Positions 21,186 through 32,820 of a stretch of 64,000 nt of DNA are shown piece by piece (position 1 is the first letter of the stretch; each line of letters opens with the position of its first letter). The notes beneath the pieces were generated by a model that ran no database searches, was not told where the DNA came from, and saw only the letters and a list, made by a program, of their open reading frames with translations. A program made the translations under genes and the position numbers. This DNA is from Alentia gelatinosa (lineage: Eukaryota; Annelida; Polychaeta; Phyllodocida; Polynoidae), in NCBI GenBank assembly GCA_950022655.1, contig OX465584.1, positions 58,500,335 to 58,564,334 of the forward strand, given 5' to 3'.

Positions 21186-22243
21186 TTTTCACCACCGAAC
21201 CCTCTACTCTATAAGGAAACAAGGCTACTGTGGCTGTACGTGAGAAATCCAAATTGCGAATTGCAAATTATTGTCAATTTTACCACAATTTGGATTTCGC
21301 CGCCATACATGCCCTGTATGCCACATACATACCCCGTACCCGTGTTGTACGGATATAAATATGACATGGGTAGGAGCAGGCCATATGTGTAGGATGTACT
21401 ACCAGAGGTATAGGGGACAGAGCAATTGTTAGTTCATGAAGCAGTCACTAGGTGGTCGGGGGACAAAACCTGTATTCTGGCTCTTTGTTCTTACGAAATT
21501 CAGCTGCCTTTCAATGTTTTACCACAGTTCCTTTGACTCTCTACACCGATCCCAGAGCAGGAAGATATAATGCTAAAACCCAGGACATGATGTCTTTTAC
21601 ATGGAACACTTTATTTACATATGTGAGCAAGGCAACAAAAGTGACATTTCCCAATTATCACTCACTTCTTTTGCACCTCCAATAGTGAAGAACAGATAAA
21701 TTTTTACCTCCTTTATTGAAGAATAGCTACGCGGGGGGCGTCATGGCGGCGCCCATGGATCATAGGCTATATGCCGTATATATTAATATGCAGATACCTA
21801 TACCCCTCTACTACACCTGCTTTAAGCTCTCGAAACCACATACCTATAAAGTGGGATTCACATGATGGGATGAACCTCACAGAGTGTTTGTTTGAGATAA
21901 ATTCTGCTGAGATTCTCTACTCGAACAAATTTCTTCGTCTAAATTGTACAGTTTCCCATTTCCCATTTTCCTGAGACAAGTTTATAAATTCCCCTGCAAT
22001 TGTTGGCAACGTTTACCTCTAAATATCAACATAATCTCATGAGATTTTGGACCCTGTGAGGTACATAATTCCCACAGTGTTAATTCCAATTCAAGGCAGC
22101 ACGCTTGATAAAAATAAAGAGATGGTGCATTTGGAAGAACATAATCTGTTGAATCTATGAAGTGATATAGACCTGGCCTGATTTTCCGTGTAAGTGTGCA
22201 TCATAACAATCACACATCTGGTAAAGCCCAACTGTTGGTGGGG
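21186..22243. other. Intronic DNA of the receptor gene, no exon seen
   Basis: A segment at 21835-21975 shares words such as GGATTCACA.GATGGGAT with 46640-46760, so it is a dispersed repeat. No exon with matching phase or receptor-like sequence is seen. Confidence 0.35.
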
Positions 22244-22245
22244 GC

Positions 22246-22523
22246 ACCCCTCTCATAAGATCTCATACTCTGTAAGTGGTAATCTGTATAAAGTTCTCAC
22301 TACGCTCTATGGGAGAAGAATTCTTAACGTACTAGACTTAGAGCCTTGAGTATCCACTGACCTGCCACCCATGCCAAAGACGTACATCAATGCAACCTGA
22401 AGATTCCTATAATCTCAATAATGCCACCTAGTGGGAATACTGTGTACTTAGCGCCCAAGTGGCTTTATTTGGACTGGAATACAGAATACCACTTAGAGAG
22501 TGTGAGATCTTATGAGAGGGGTG
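22246..22523. mobile_element. FAM-A element, copy 3, in the receptor intron
   Basis: The ends are CCCCTCTCATAAGATCTCAT and GTGAGATCTTATGAGAGGGG. The interior is in reverse orientation relative to copy 1 and contains GCCAAAGACGTACATCAATG. Confidence 0.82.
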
Positions 22524-22833
22524 CATCAGAAGTCAAGGCTCCATTACACTGACAGTTGGACATGACAAGGCACTTAGGTAGTGAACCAAATTTAGCCAAC
22601 TAAAATATCAAGTACCCGTTACAAATACGAAGCTTCCGGTGACAGGTACAATGAGGCTCCTACTTGAGGCTCTTTTTTAAAATATTTTTTTATATATAAG
22701 CAGCTTTTATTTCACATAGATATGATGTTTCCACAAACCATTTGTCATATCTATTAATCTTAGTCAATTCATCAACTTCAGCATCCAAACTATAACACAT
22801 AGTTTTTGATTTTGCTAACTTTTGTTTCAGCAT

Positions 22834-23535
22834 TTATCTAACCCTTGGTATTTTCCCCCATAGACTTAACATTGGGAACTTGTATCCAACGCCCATTGAG
22901 TATTTAGAAAAAAAATATCCAATGAGGTATTATGTCATAAAGGTTAACCCATTAGTCAATATGAAGGGTGAGATAAACTCAAAAACCTATTCAAGTTTAG
23001 GGTCAGAGCTTGAACCCATCTCATTTGAATTGCTACATAATTCACGCAGCTTTGCCTTGTGATGGAATGGAGGAAAACTATGTTCCGGTGAGAGAAAGTC
23101 AAAGATATGAGGTTATGCTCGGACAAATTACTGCCCAAGGCTTGGAAAGATTACTGTCCATGGCCCTATTCCTATATACCTTCAAATGTGGTTAAATTAA
23201 CAATAATGATAATAAGCGTTATTTGCTCACCCATCATCAAACCTGGAGCCAGATCCAACCTTATCGAGTAACATAACTCTATATTTTCTCCCAAATGCAC
23301 TTTTCATATGAATTTTTTAAAAGACGATCTGATTAGTCTAAATGTCAGTCTTTGGTAATATACAACAACCTTGAATAGTATACGGCAACCTTGGGTAGCA
23401 TTCATAAGTTACTTCACCCCCCAGAACGTGGTGTAAGCATAGAGTGTACGGTATAGGTATAAAGGAATATGTGATTCTAACTCTATGGGATACGAGCTCT
23501 GACCCTAAATTTCCATAAGGTTTTCTCTATAATAC
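22834..23535 (+). mobile_element. FAM-B element, copy T3, split by an insertion
   Basis: The TIR module TTTATCTAACCCTTGG..GGGTGAGATAAA and the left hairpin arm end near 23062 at CAGCTTTGCCTTGTG. The right arm, GTGATTCTAACTCTATGGG..GAGCTCTGACCCTAAA, resumes at about 23469. The intervening bases are mostly the dispersed repeat also seen at 18270-18590. Confidence 0.7.
23160..23468. repeat. Dispersed repeat nested in FAM-B
   Basis: This is the second copy of the repeat at 18270-18590, sharing CCTTCAAATGTGGTT and GATCCAACCTTATCGAG. It interrupts the apex of the FAM-B hairpin. Confidence 0.65.
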
Positions 23536-23556
23536 CTCATATCACCCGTGACTTAC

Positions 23557-23964
23557 CCTGGTAAGGAATATGGACGTCACTGTACTCTATGTACTGCTCC
23601 TTCCTGATAGACAGATTCAGCTCGAACATGGGCACCCCAAGATGGGCTAGCGTAGCATTGGGCACCACGAGCCCTTGTAACCGCTCCGTCAGCCCACCGC
23701 CCTCAAACTCTGCCCACAGGCACTGCAGTGCTGCCCTGGTGGAGGCCCTCATGGGCAGCACGAGCCCATGTTGGGTAAGACGAGGCCGCCGGAGATGTAT
23801 CTGGCCATCCTCGAAGAATCGGGTCACGTTGAGCATGGTTCCTGTGAGGAGTGGGTCCTGATTGCCCGTCAGTCCGGCCAGGTAAGCCATGGCTGTTTGG
23901 TGGGAGGAGGCAGAGGGAATGGCTGTGGAGTTGGGTCTGTAGCTCACAGTTAGGTCAAGTTTGC
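23557..23964 (-). CDS. Symmetric phase 1-1 exon of unknown extracellular domain
   Basis: The minus strand has a good acceptor (TTCCACCACAG|GC), 408 open bases and a good donor (TACCAGG|GTAAGT). The exon is 136 codons, begins and ends in phase 1, and encodes KLDLTVSYRPNSTAIPSASS, then GTMLNVTRFFEDGQIHL, LPMRASTRAALQCLWAEF and YIEYSDVHIPYQ. Four N-glycosylation sequons (NST, NVT, NAT, NLS) and the lack of a hydrophobic segment suggest a secreted or extracellular domain. I do not recognise the family. It lies inside the phase-1 ECL2 intron of the opsin-like receptor on the same strand. It could be an in-frame cassette of that gene, one exon of a nested gene, or a stranded duplicate. Its open frame contrasts with the broken copies beside it. 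Confidence 0.6.
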
Positions 23965-25990
23965 CTGTGGTGGAACAATGGAGAAAAGGAATTATTCGAT
24001 GATAATGAGAAAAAAAATAGGAGTTATGATAATTCATAAGAGCATGAAATGGACCCTTGCTGGGTTATACAAGGCGTCAGGAGATGTATCTGGACATCTT
24101 TAAAGAAGCGGATCACGTTGAGCATAGTTCCTGTGACGAGTGGGTCCTGATTGCCCGTCAGTCCCACCAGGTAAGCCATGGCTGTTTGGTGGGAGGAGGC
24201 AGAGGGGACGGCTGTGGAGTTAGGTCTGTAGCTCACAGTTAGGTCAAGTTTGCCTGTGGTGGGAGAACAGAGAAAGGAATCATGAAAGGATCACATGAGA
24301 GGAAATATTCATAATCTATAAGAGCATGGGATGCACCCTTGTTAGTTTATACAAGGCTGTCAGACAGTTATCTGGCCATCTCAGAAGAATCAAGTCATGT
24401 TGAGCATCGTTCATGTGAGCAGTGGTCCTGATTGGGTAGCGTTCATTTGAAAAGCGGAGGTCCTGACTGCAGGTCCTTACTTCTGGGCTATTTGGTGGGA
24501 GGAGGCAGAGGGGACAGCTGTGGAGTTGGGTTTGTAGCTCACAGTTAGGTCAAGTTTGCCTGTGGTAGGAGAATGGAAAAAAGGAATCATTAAATGATAC
24601 TGAGAGAGAAAATATAGGTTATAATAATCTATAAGATCATGAAATGCACCCTTGTTGGTTTATACAAGGTTGTCGGGAGATGTATCTGGCCATCTTAGAA
24701 GAATCGGGTCACGTTGAGCATGGTTCCTGTGAGGAGCGGGTCCTGATTGCCCGTCAGTCCGGCCAGGTAAGCCATGGCTGTTTGGTGGGAGGAGGCAGCG
24801 GGGACGGCTGTGGAGTTGGGTCTGTAGCTCACAGTTAGGTCAAGTTTGCCTGTGGTGGGAGAGCAGAGAAAAGGAATCATTAAAGTATCACATGAGAAGA
24901 AATATTCATAATCTATAAGAGAGTGGATGGAAGGAATCAATAACGATAATGAGAGAAGAAATATGAGATATGATAATCAATAACATCATAAGATGCACCA
25001 TTGTTGGGCTATACAAGGTCGTCAGAAGTGTATCTGGCCATCATTTAAGAACCGGGTCACATTGAGCATGGTTCCTGTGAGTAGTGGGTTCTGACTGGCT
25101 GTTAGTCCGGCCAGGTAAGCCATGGCTGTTTGGTGGGAGGAGGCAGAGGGGACGGCTGTGGAGTTCGATCTGTAGCTCACAGTTAGGTCAAGTTTGCCTG
25201 TGGTGGGAGAATGGAGAAAGGAATCATTAAAGAATCACATGAGAGGAAATATTCATAATCTATGAGAGCATGGGATGCACCCTTGTTTGGTTATACAAGG
25301 CTGTCAGAGAGTTATCTGGCCATCTTAGAAGAATCGCGTCATGTTGAGCATGGTTCCTGTGAAGAGCCATGGCTGTTTGGCGAGAAGAGGAAGAGGGGAC
25401 GGCTGTGGAATTTGTAGCCCACAGTTAGGTCAAGTTTGCCTGTGTGGGGAGAATGGATAAAAGGAGTCATTGAATGATGAGGAGAGAAGAAATATGAGTT
25501 ATAATAATCTATGAGAGCGTGGGATGCACACATGTTGGGTAAGACGAGGTCGTAGGAGATGTATCAACGAATCGGGTCACGTTGAGCATAGTTCCTGTAG
25601 CTCACAGTTAGGTCAAGCTTGCCTGTGGTGGGAGAGTGGAGAAAAGGACTCATTCGATGATAACGAGAAAAGAAATATGAGTTATGATAATTTATAAGAG
25701 CATGAAATGCACCCTTGTTGGTTTATACAAGGTTGTAGAAGATGTATCTGGCCATCTTAGAAGAATCGGGTCACGTTGAGCATGGTTCCTGTGACGAGTG
25801 GGTCCTGACTGGCCGTCAGTCCGGCCAGGTAAGCCATGGCTGTTTGGTGGGAGGAGGCAGAGGGGATGGCTGTAGAGTTAGGTCTGTAGCTCACAGTTAG
25901 GTCAAGTTTGCCTGTGGTGGGAGAGTGGACAGAAGAAATCATCAAGGGATAATGAAGAGAGAAATGGGTTACGATAATCTAAGCGAGTCT
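23965..25990 (-). repeat. Seven degenerate tandem copies of the 408-bp exon's 5' half
   Basis: The acceptor-side anchor (minus: CACAGGCAAACTTGACC) recurs with matches near 24250, 24550, 24842, 25195, 25435, 25615 and 25915, besides the intact exon at 23964. Spacing is mostly 290-300 bases, with shorter and longer units. Each unit has the first 100-200 bases of the exon plus intron sequence. Several reach TTCTAAGATGG, which creates a stop after RFF where the intact exon has TTCGAGGATGG. The unit at 24024-24236 stays open longer but has no donor. These are pseudo-exons made by local tandem duplication. Confidence 0.85.
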
Positions 25991-28900
25991 GACATAAGCC
26001 CGTCCTGAGTAATACAAGGCCCTGAGAGATGAATATAAACATTCACAAGTATTTGAGTCATGTTTAGCATAGGTTTTTTACATTTTTATACAAGAAATAT
26101 TCAATGACAAAGATATTCACTTGTTACATTTAGCGTTATTCCTTTCATACTCATGCTAATGGATAAATTGGTCATAAAGACTTTGAGCTTGCTGCAAAAC
26201 ACTAACCCCCCACCATCTCTAACACTGAGAGAGGAGCAGATGGCCAGTGTCTTAGAGGCGTGCCCAACTAGCCTTGACCAATCACTAGTTACCGAAATAC
26301 TTCTTTGACCCACTGGTGACTCATGTATTTGGATCCTAGGAGGGTGGTTGTGGCCTATTAGATTGTAGGTCAACCTTCGACTGCAGGGCCGTCCCAAGGC
26401 GCTAGAAAATATTATGTAAGGAGGTCAGGGTGAAGGTCGGGGTTTGCTGCGAATGCAGTCATTGGCTTCTCGGTCTACTGTATTCCTTATATGGAATTAA
26501 GGTAATGGGACAACTCCATGGTGCTAGAGTCTCAGGCAGTTGCAGAAGCAGCAAGTTGATTGGATACAAGTGGGTTACAGAAAAAGACCAATAGAATACA
26601 CGTAACCCATATCTTTTAATTGTCATTTATTTATAGCTACACACTCAATTAACATTTGTGAACATACCATTTGCTTCTAGTTTATATAACATAAGATGGT
26701 ATGGTCTTGTTGAAAACCTGCAACTATCGACCAACTCATCAGAAACATTTGGGAGTTTAAATTCCTTAGCCTAAGCATAACCTTAAAGGACTGATTCATT
26801 GACCATTGAGGTCGTGTGTGAAATTAGTTTCGTTTAATAAGATGAACACTGGACTGGAAGAGATTTGTATGATGACTCAACACCACAAGGCACACAATAT
26901 TACCACTGTGTTGTTTTTCTCAGCTGGATATTCTTGTGGTCAACCACATGTGGACCTAATGCTGAAGGTTATTCACACCTTGTTCGAGTCACATTGTATC
27001 TCTCCGAATTAACTCATTTTAACTTGTTTACAGCATTTGTTCCAGGGGGGCGTTGCTCCACGTTTGGATACCTTCCAAAAAAAATACCATACCAAGGTAA
27101 CCAATCTGAAAAGGCAATTAGGGAAATCCTCTTGCTACATGAAACATGGGTCTATTTTTCAAAACCTGCATTTTACCTGCCTAAGCCCAGAAACTGACCC
27201 TAAAATATAAACTTCACAAGAAGCCCTAGTTTCCTATATTATCATTTACTACAGATATCTAGCTATCACAAATAATTTATTCCAATAAGTTTTGAGTAGA
27301 TGTTATAATTTTATACAACTTTGAAGAGAATCAGGCTTTATGTGTTACGTCCGAAACCCCTATTAATGTGGACATTTTTGGAATATTTTATTCTCCCGCA
27401 CTCACTGGCCAAACGTTTATCAGAATTTAAAATAGGAAAGCTTATATATAGTTATAGTATACACTCTGATTTACATTGGATATATTTAGCCATGCATGTA
27501 ATACATTTGGTCAATGCACGATTTGAAGTATCAGGGCCTGTTGTTCATTTGGTCAATCTGTTTGCCATAGTTATACATTTCTCTAGAAAAGAGCCAGAAG
27601 AGCTTGATTGCATCCCCAATAGATAATAACAACTATGAGAAGCAAGTTCTTGTAAACAGCAAGTTGTATTGCATGTGGTCATATATCAACATCTCGCTGA
27701 GTTTTTCCTTACAGAATGTTTTCGCAGCCATATTGGAAGCTATTTTGGACATTTCACAAAAAGGAAGTCGGTGTTCATAGACATGGAAAATGAGATTTGT
27801 TATTTGAGTGATCTAAAGTGTATGAATTCATGCTGAAAATATAGATCATTGGTCAGCAAGTACAACTAAATACCCTAAGGAGCAAGGTACTTGCTGCTGC
27901 TAATTCAAAACATAGAAGGTAAATAATTAGAAGTCCATTTCTCGTTGCTATAGAGACATTTTAGCATAGAAACTGTTCCAAAAATAAACACTGATAAGTG
28001 TTTGTCTGGTTATATCTCATAGAAAAACAGAGGTGACCTTAGTTGTGACTGATTCAGGAGGTTTGATGAACAACTTCTTGAATTTATGGTGGCCATGGTA
28101 CCATATCTTCAAAGCAACTAACCCTTGGAGATTGAAAACCACACAATTGGATTTGTAAACCATGAAAACCTAAAGAACACGGTATTGAAATATTCCATGC
28201 GTCAATTTCTGACCAAGTTATGGGAGCCATATTGCGAGCCATGTTGGATCCCTCAAAACGCTCGAGGTTTACAGTCTTGCACCCAACAGATTTGAAATCA
28301 GCAAGTCTCAATTACCCAGAATCACCAGATTTTCAGCAAATTCTGTGTTATGTACGTTCTGAGAGTTGGGATAGCTTACAAATTTGATAATAAAACTACC
28401 TTTATGTCCATTTTATTCAAAATAAACACAAAATGAAATAAAAACATGGAAAAATGGTTTCAAGACTAAGAAATGGCACATATGCTCCAAACATGTTTTT
28501 ATAATTCTTTCGTTCCGTTGAGGTTCGTTTAGAAACTTCGTGGTGGGCATAGCAGGTGAGATTTCAGCTGAGCCACGTCTACACACACATTCTCCAAACA
28601 TGGGTGCAGGCCATACGAAAGATCTGCAGGGAGAGTGAAAAATACTAACAGTATAGTGGTCCAGAGTGATCTTGGATTTAACTCCACCAGAGCTTACGCA
28701 ATGTAGCTCTGGCGGCCAGTGTATCCCACAATGTGCACCAGAAAAATGGCAATACTAACCTGGCTAGACTGCAAGCCTGGCCAGTCAATGTGCACTCACC
28801 TATAAGGCCAGATAACTACCACCATTTTTCTGGTGCATTGTGGGATTGCATTCAGCTGGTACCTGACAGATACTTATTGGACTTTATGCTGGTGAAATAT

Positions 28901-29212
28901 GTTGGTGTTTTAGGGAAGTATTCTAATAAGTTATCTTATATTTTTTTAAACGTTCCCATTCAATTATCTTATATTTCCATGCATTTCAAAGGAGTTAGAT
29001 AAGTTATTTGAGAAAATATCACGATGGAGAGAAGTTGTGCTCGTTGGCCTTGTCACTGTGAAGAACCGGGAAACTAGCTTAAGTTCATGGTCGCTCACTC
29101 CTTGCACAAGTTGTGCGTTACCTGTCCCACTGTTCATTGGCGAAGGGAACCATTCTATAGCCTGGACTGATATGCGAGTACATAAGCCAGGCTTCCAGGC
29201 TTGCCCGGCCTT
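25991..29212. other. Intronic DNA of the receptor gene with dispersed repeats
   Basis: The segment 26220-26600 shares several words with 46370-46560 (GCCAGTGTCTTAGAGGCGTG type, CAGGCAGTTGCAGAA), so it is a repeat. The segment near 28405-28470 shares AACACAAAATGAAAT with 12930 and 61045. Inverted words CACCAGAAAAATGGCAATAC and CCACCATTTTTCTGGTGCA pair between about 28736 and 28836. Open frames at 26806-27626 show no domain. Confidence 0.35.
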
Positions 29213-29439
29213 TTACATTAGACGATTTTGGCCTTTTAGGAAAAAGCTAAAAATCATCTAATGTAAACGTTCAGCGCGTGGCAAATGCAGATCGTCTGGT
29301 TACATCAGATTATACAATTTGGCACGACCTGACGACTATTGGACACGCTCTGATGCCTGTGACTATTTCAAGGCTTGAATTAGTCGTCAACATGGGCAGC
29401 GATTCTGTGAAAACTTATAGTCGTCAGTGTAAACGCTCA
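29213..29439. mobile_element. FAM-O inverted-repeat element, copy 1
   Basis: The ends are ACATTAGACGATTTTGG and CGTCAGTGTAAACGCTC. The interior GATCGTCTGGTTACATC and GGCACGACCTGACGACTATT match the copy at 45150. No ORF is present. Confidence 0.7.
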
Positions 29440-29919
29440 AAGACATTCTGAGCTCGACAACTTTTGCAGTTGTTTTTTTTCTATATTTTTTCTATACGTT
29501 TATTGGGTCAAGTTATCACACATGTGTAACATCCAGACTCGGCCAGGCCGATCTTCCGTCTGGTCCCGACAGAAAAACTATACCCATTTAGCATAGTACA
29601 GTCGTGGTTGGTATGCTGGGATAACAAAAGATCAAATAGTAATTCAGCAGGGTATATATCCCACCCCTGGTACAGATTGTGCCATTGAGTTAACGTTGAA
29701 ATAAAATACGCCACGCTCACATACGTAGAGTGTCAATTCTCTGCCATTGCAGTGGCGAAGAATCTATGTATGGTGCAACCAATGAACGTCGCGGAAAAGA
29801 AAATACTTCCGGCGCCATTGTTTGAACCGCAGCTGCAGCAACAATAGTTCCGACGCCATTGTTTGAACAATTCAATACATGATTATATTATTGCTTAAAA
29901 TCGACTGTAATGTCCGTGT

Positions 29920-30060
29920 TGGGGGTGAGATAAAAACAGAACCGCTTTCGAAACATATTTTGAACCACTACGCCACGAGTTTGGATGCGTAGTAATCGTC
30001 ACGAGGCGTAGCCGATTGATGATACGGAGCATCCAAACGTTCTGCTTAAATACTGTGCAC
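29920..30060 (+). repeat. Hairpin module of a FAM-B-like element
   Basis: It starts after GGGGGTGAGATAAA, the usual end of a TIR module. Arms are GAACCGCTTTCGAAAC and related bases, with GAGTTTGGATGC/GCATCCAAAC nearer the tip. The apex is AGTAATCGTCACGAGGCGTAGCCGATTGATGATA. Confidence 0.55.
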
Positions 30061-30257
30061 CAATGATAATGAACATGGATGAGTTATGATGCAGAATGGT
30101 AACAGTTCACAAGTTGCATAAACGATGATTTTCCTGAGTCAGTAATAATAACAGGATTATTCGAATAAATATGCGTAACATCTGGACTTTTGCTGGTCGA
30201 TCTACAGTCGCCACATATCTAGTCATCTAGTGTAAATGCCGAGTAACTCACACTCAC

Positions 30258-30403
30258 CTCTGTAGAAGGAATACTCCCCCCAGCCATACACTGGGCCCAG
30301 ATACATGACAAGCAGCAGCAGAATAACTCCCCAAGTCATGATCTTTGTGTTCACCTCGGAGAAGAAGGATGCATGTTCCGACGGCACAAGTAGCTTCACG
30401 AAC
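30258..30403 (-). CDS. Opsin-like GPCR, middle exon (ICL2, TM4, ECL2)
   Basis: The acceptor is GCTGTTTTTAG|G and the donor is ACAGAG|GTGAGT. The 146-base exon starts with one base that completes the AGG codon of ERF from the previous exon. It encodes FVKLLVPSEHASFFSEVNTK (second intracellular loop), IMTWGVILLLLVMYLGPVY (TM4, with the conserved tryptophan and the GP near its outer end) and GWGEYSFYR (start of ECL2). It ends in phase 1. GWGEY followed in the next exon by TCSLDY resembles the opsin pattern GWxxY...SCxxDY. The exon is short and has no internal irregularity. Confidence 0.85.
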
Positions 30404-30427
30404 CTAAAAACAGCAGTGGAACAGCAA

Positions 30428-30845
30428 TTTTATTATCCATCGTATACAAAGTCCCCATTGAAAATGTATGGGGACTCAGTAAACCACTACCCATTGTATA
30501 AAACCTGTCAGATACCATAACTGTGGTATATGGATTGAAATCTGTGGTATACGGCCGCAAAGCCATGGTATACGGGAAAAATAGTCCCTTTTGCTATAGA
30601 GCAAAGAAATAGTTCCTAATGTTATACCCGTTAATATAGCAATTACTGAGTTTAATTTATTCGAAAAGATGGATAATAAATGCAACAAACGATGATTTTG
30701 TGGACAGGCAGCTCTGTAAACCACTCGCGGTTGACCTCGTAATACACTAGCTAGCGCTTGTGTATTACTACGCGTCAGCCTCTCGTGGTTTACGGCCGCC
30801 TGTCCACAAAACCATCGATTATTGTCTATATATACTCCATGTGGC
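30428..30845. mobile_element. FAM-D two-module element
   Basis: The TIR module runs from TTTTATTATCCATCG to GATGGATAATAAAT. The hairpin module (about 30690-30845) has arms CGATGATTTTGTGGACAGGC and GCCTGTCCACAAAACCATCG. Its tip is CGTAATACACTAGC/GCTTGTGTATTACTACG. The long minus-strand open frame across it follows from the palindrome and is not a gene. Confidence 0.7.
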
Positions 30846-30870
30846 ATTTCCACCTGCTGAGGCCACCCAT

Positions 30871-31262
30871 TTTTTCCTACCCCTAATAAAAATCGCCATA
30901 GGTTTAACATTGACTCAATGTATTTGAAAGAGCGTTGAATAAAATGTTATTATGCACCGAGGTGAATAAAAAAACGGACCAATCAGGGACGAGAGAACGA
31001 AAGTAGATCCGGCAGCATTGATAAATATGGCCATCCACCGATGAGTGTCAAAATGCTACTAACATGGAAAATTACAAAAACCTTCTCAGTATATCGGTTA
31101 GGTAGGGTAGGATAAATACGAAACCGAACTCGAGTTAGCCTTGTCAATGTTTATGCCACTCTGGTCAGGTCTGCTACTAACGCCTCGTGTAGTAAGTAAT
31201 ACACAACCTTCCCATCGTGGCATAAAGATTGACAAGGCTAACTCTCGTTTGGTTTCTACTAA
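30871..31262 (+). mobile_element. FAM-B two-module element, copy P4
   Basis: The TIR module runs from TTTTTCCTACCCCTAAT to GGGTAGGATAAA and includes CCATAGGTTTAACATTG. The hairpin module has arms CCGAACTCGAGTTAGCCTTG and CAAGGCTAACTCTCGTTTGG. Its apex is AACGCCTCGTGTAGTAAGTAATAC. Confidence 0.78.
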
Positions 31263-31302
31263 ATATGCACCTTGTACAAAAGTCGGCCGGTGGTTCTATT
31301 TG

Positions 31303-31614
31303 AGAAACTACACTATAAACAATTTCAGTAAAATATACGGGATACTACCGTAAACATGGAGGGTATATTACCGTTATCATATCTACAGTTTCATACCGTA
31401 TATTTAGTAATTGTACAATAAATGTATTCAGTGCTGTAAACCATCCAATTTTATATTTACCGGTTACAACCGTAATCAAAATATGTTTTATTACAGTTAG
31501 GAAGTACGTGCGGTCAGAAAAACATCACGGTCACCTGTGAAATTTACGGTATTACCCTGGCAGCCCACGTTTCCAGTCAAATACCGTAAGATTCACGGGA
31601 AACTTTTTCAGTGT
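31303..31614. mobile_element. Inverted-repeat element rich in TTTACGGT/ACCGTAA words
   Basis: The ends ACACTATAAACAATTTCAGT and ACTTTTTCAGTGTA are imperfect TIRs. The interior carries TACCGTAA and its complement several times. This pattern is common in short DNA transposons of aquatic animals; no transposase is visible. Confidence 0.45.
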
Positions 31615-31773
31615 ATCAATGATCATTGTCAGTGGGACTCAGAAAAGGAGCTGTTTTTGATGGAAATTGAGTTAGTCGCCGAACAATGTTTTACACTTAA
31701 GTTCAATCTGCCACTGAAAAATTCAACACACAGACATTCCGACGGTGGTACAAAACGTTGCTTTGTAGTGTAA

Positions 31774-32646
31774 AGGGGGGCGACCACCAACCACGACAAG
31801 GCTACGACAATGGCTTTCCGACAAGGTCCACGACAGGCCTACGATTGAAGGCCTTGTTGTAACCTTGTCATGGTTGGTGGACCCTAGTTCCCAAAAAGAG
31901 GCTACGACAAGACCACAACAGGCTGCGACATGAAGCTTGTCGGGGGCCTGTCGGGGGCCTTCCGACAAGGTTACAACAAAATCAAACATGTTCAATTTTG
32001 GAGCCTTGTTGTGGCGTGTCGTGGCGTGTCGGGAGGTTGTCGCAGAGGTCTACGCTAGAATATTTAGGTGGAGCATGCAATCTACGATGCGCCCAGACAA
32101 TGCTGTCGTAGAGCTTCCCTTCTCACGACAAGGTTACGACAAGGCACCGACGGGAACTTTCTTGTCGGGGCTTGTCGTAACCTTCTCGTGGTTGGTGGAC
32201 ACCCCCTTAAGGGGGTGCATCCACCAACCATGACAGGGCTGCAACACACGCCGACAAGAAAGTTCCAATCGCAGCCTTGTCGCAGCCTTGTCGTGAGAAG
32301 GGGGGCTGTCGTGACCCCTTGTCGCAGCCTGTCGGGAAGTGCACGCTTCACCTAAATATTCTATCCTAGATCTCTGCGACAACCTCCTGACACGCCACGA
32401 CACACCACGACACGGCTCCAAAATCGAACATGTTTGATTTTGTCGTAGCCTTGTCGGAAGGCCCCCGACAGGCCCCCGACAGGCTTCATGTCGCAGCCTG
32501 TCGTGACCTTGTCGTAGCCTCTTGTCGGGAACTGTGGTCCACCAACCACGACAAGGCTACGACAAGGCTTCCAATCGTAGAGCTGTCGTGGACCCTGTCG
32601 GAAAGCCGTTGTCGCAGCCCTGTCGTGGTTGGTGGACGCACCCCCT
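31774..32646. mobile_element. Two FAM-H elements joined head-to-head
   Basis: One element runs from GGGGGGCGACCACCAACCAC to GTGGTTGGTGGACACCCCC, near 32209. A second, in opposite orientation, runs from GGGGGTGCATCCACCAACC to GGTTGGTGGACGCACCCCC. They meet at CCCCCTTAAGGGGG. Both are built from CGACAAGGC and GCCTTGTCG words and have long TIRs. Overlapping open frames in all directions are by-products of the repeats. Confidence 0.85.
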
Positions 32647-32820
32647 TATACTACCGATTCGTCGCCCATGGAGACGCTATCTGGTGGATGTTGGCTGTAC
32701 TACAGGCGGGTAAAGGCTCTCAACGGCTGGTCTCAGGGTAAGGAGACTATAAAATTACAGCATTAAATTTTGCTTCAACATTGCTAAAAATAAGTTATTG
32801 TGCACACTAACAGAGACGTC

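Noticed and set aside
21452..21685. Open frame with LYTDPRAG, faintly like a DIRS RNase H strand
   Set aside because: One short match only; neighbouring motifs are absent.
30476..30910. 144-codon minus-strand open frame
   Set aside because: It lies across the FAM-D TIR module and hairpin, and its sequence mirrors the palindrome; no domain.
31723..32741. Several 90-100 codon open frames on both strands
   Set aside because: They fall in the FAM-H pair, where CGACAAGG repeats keep all frames open.
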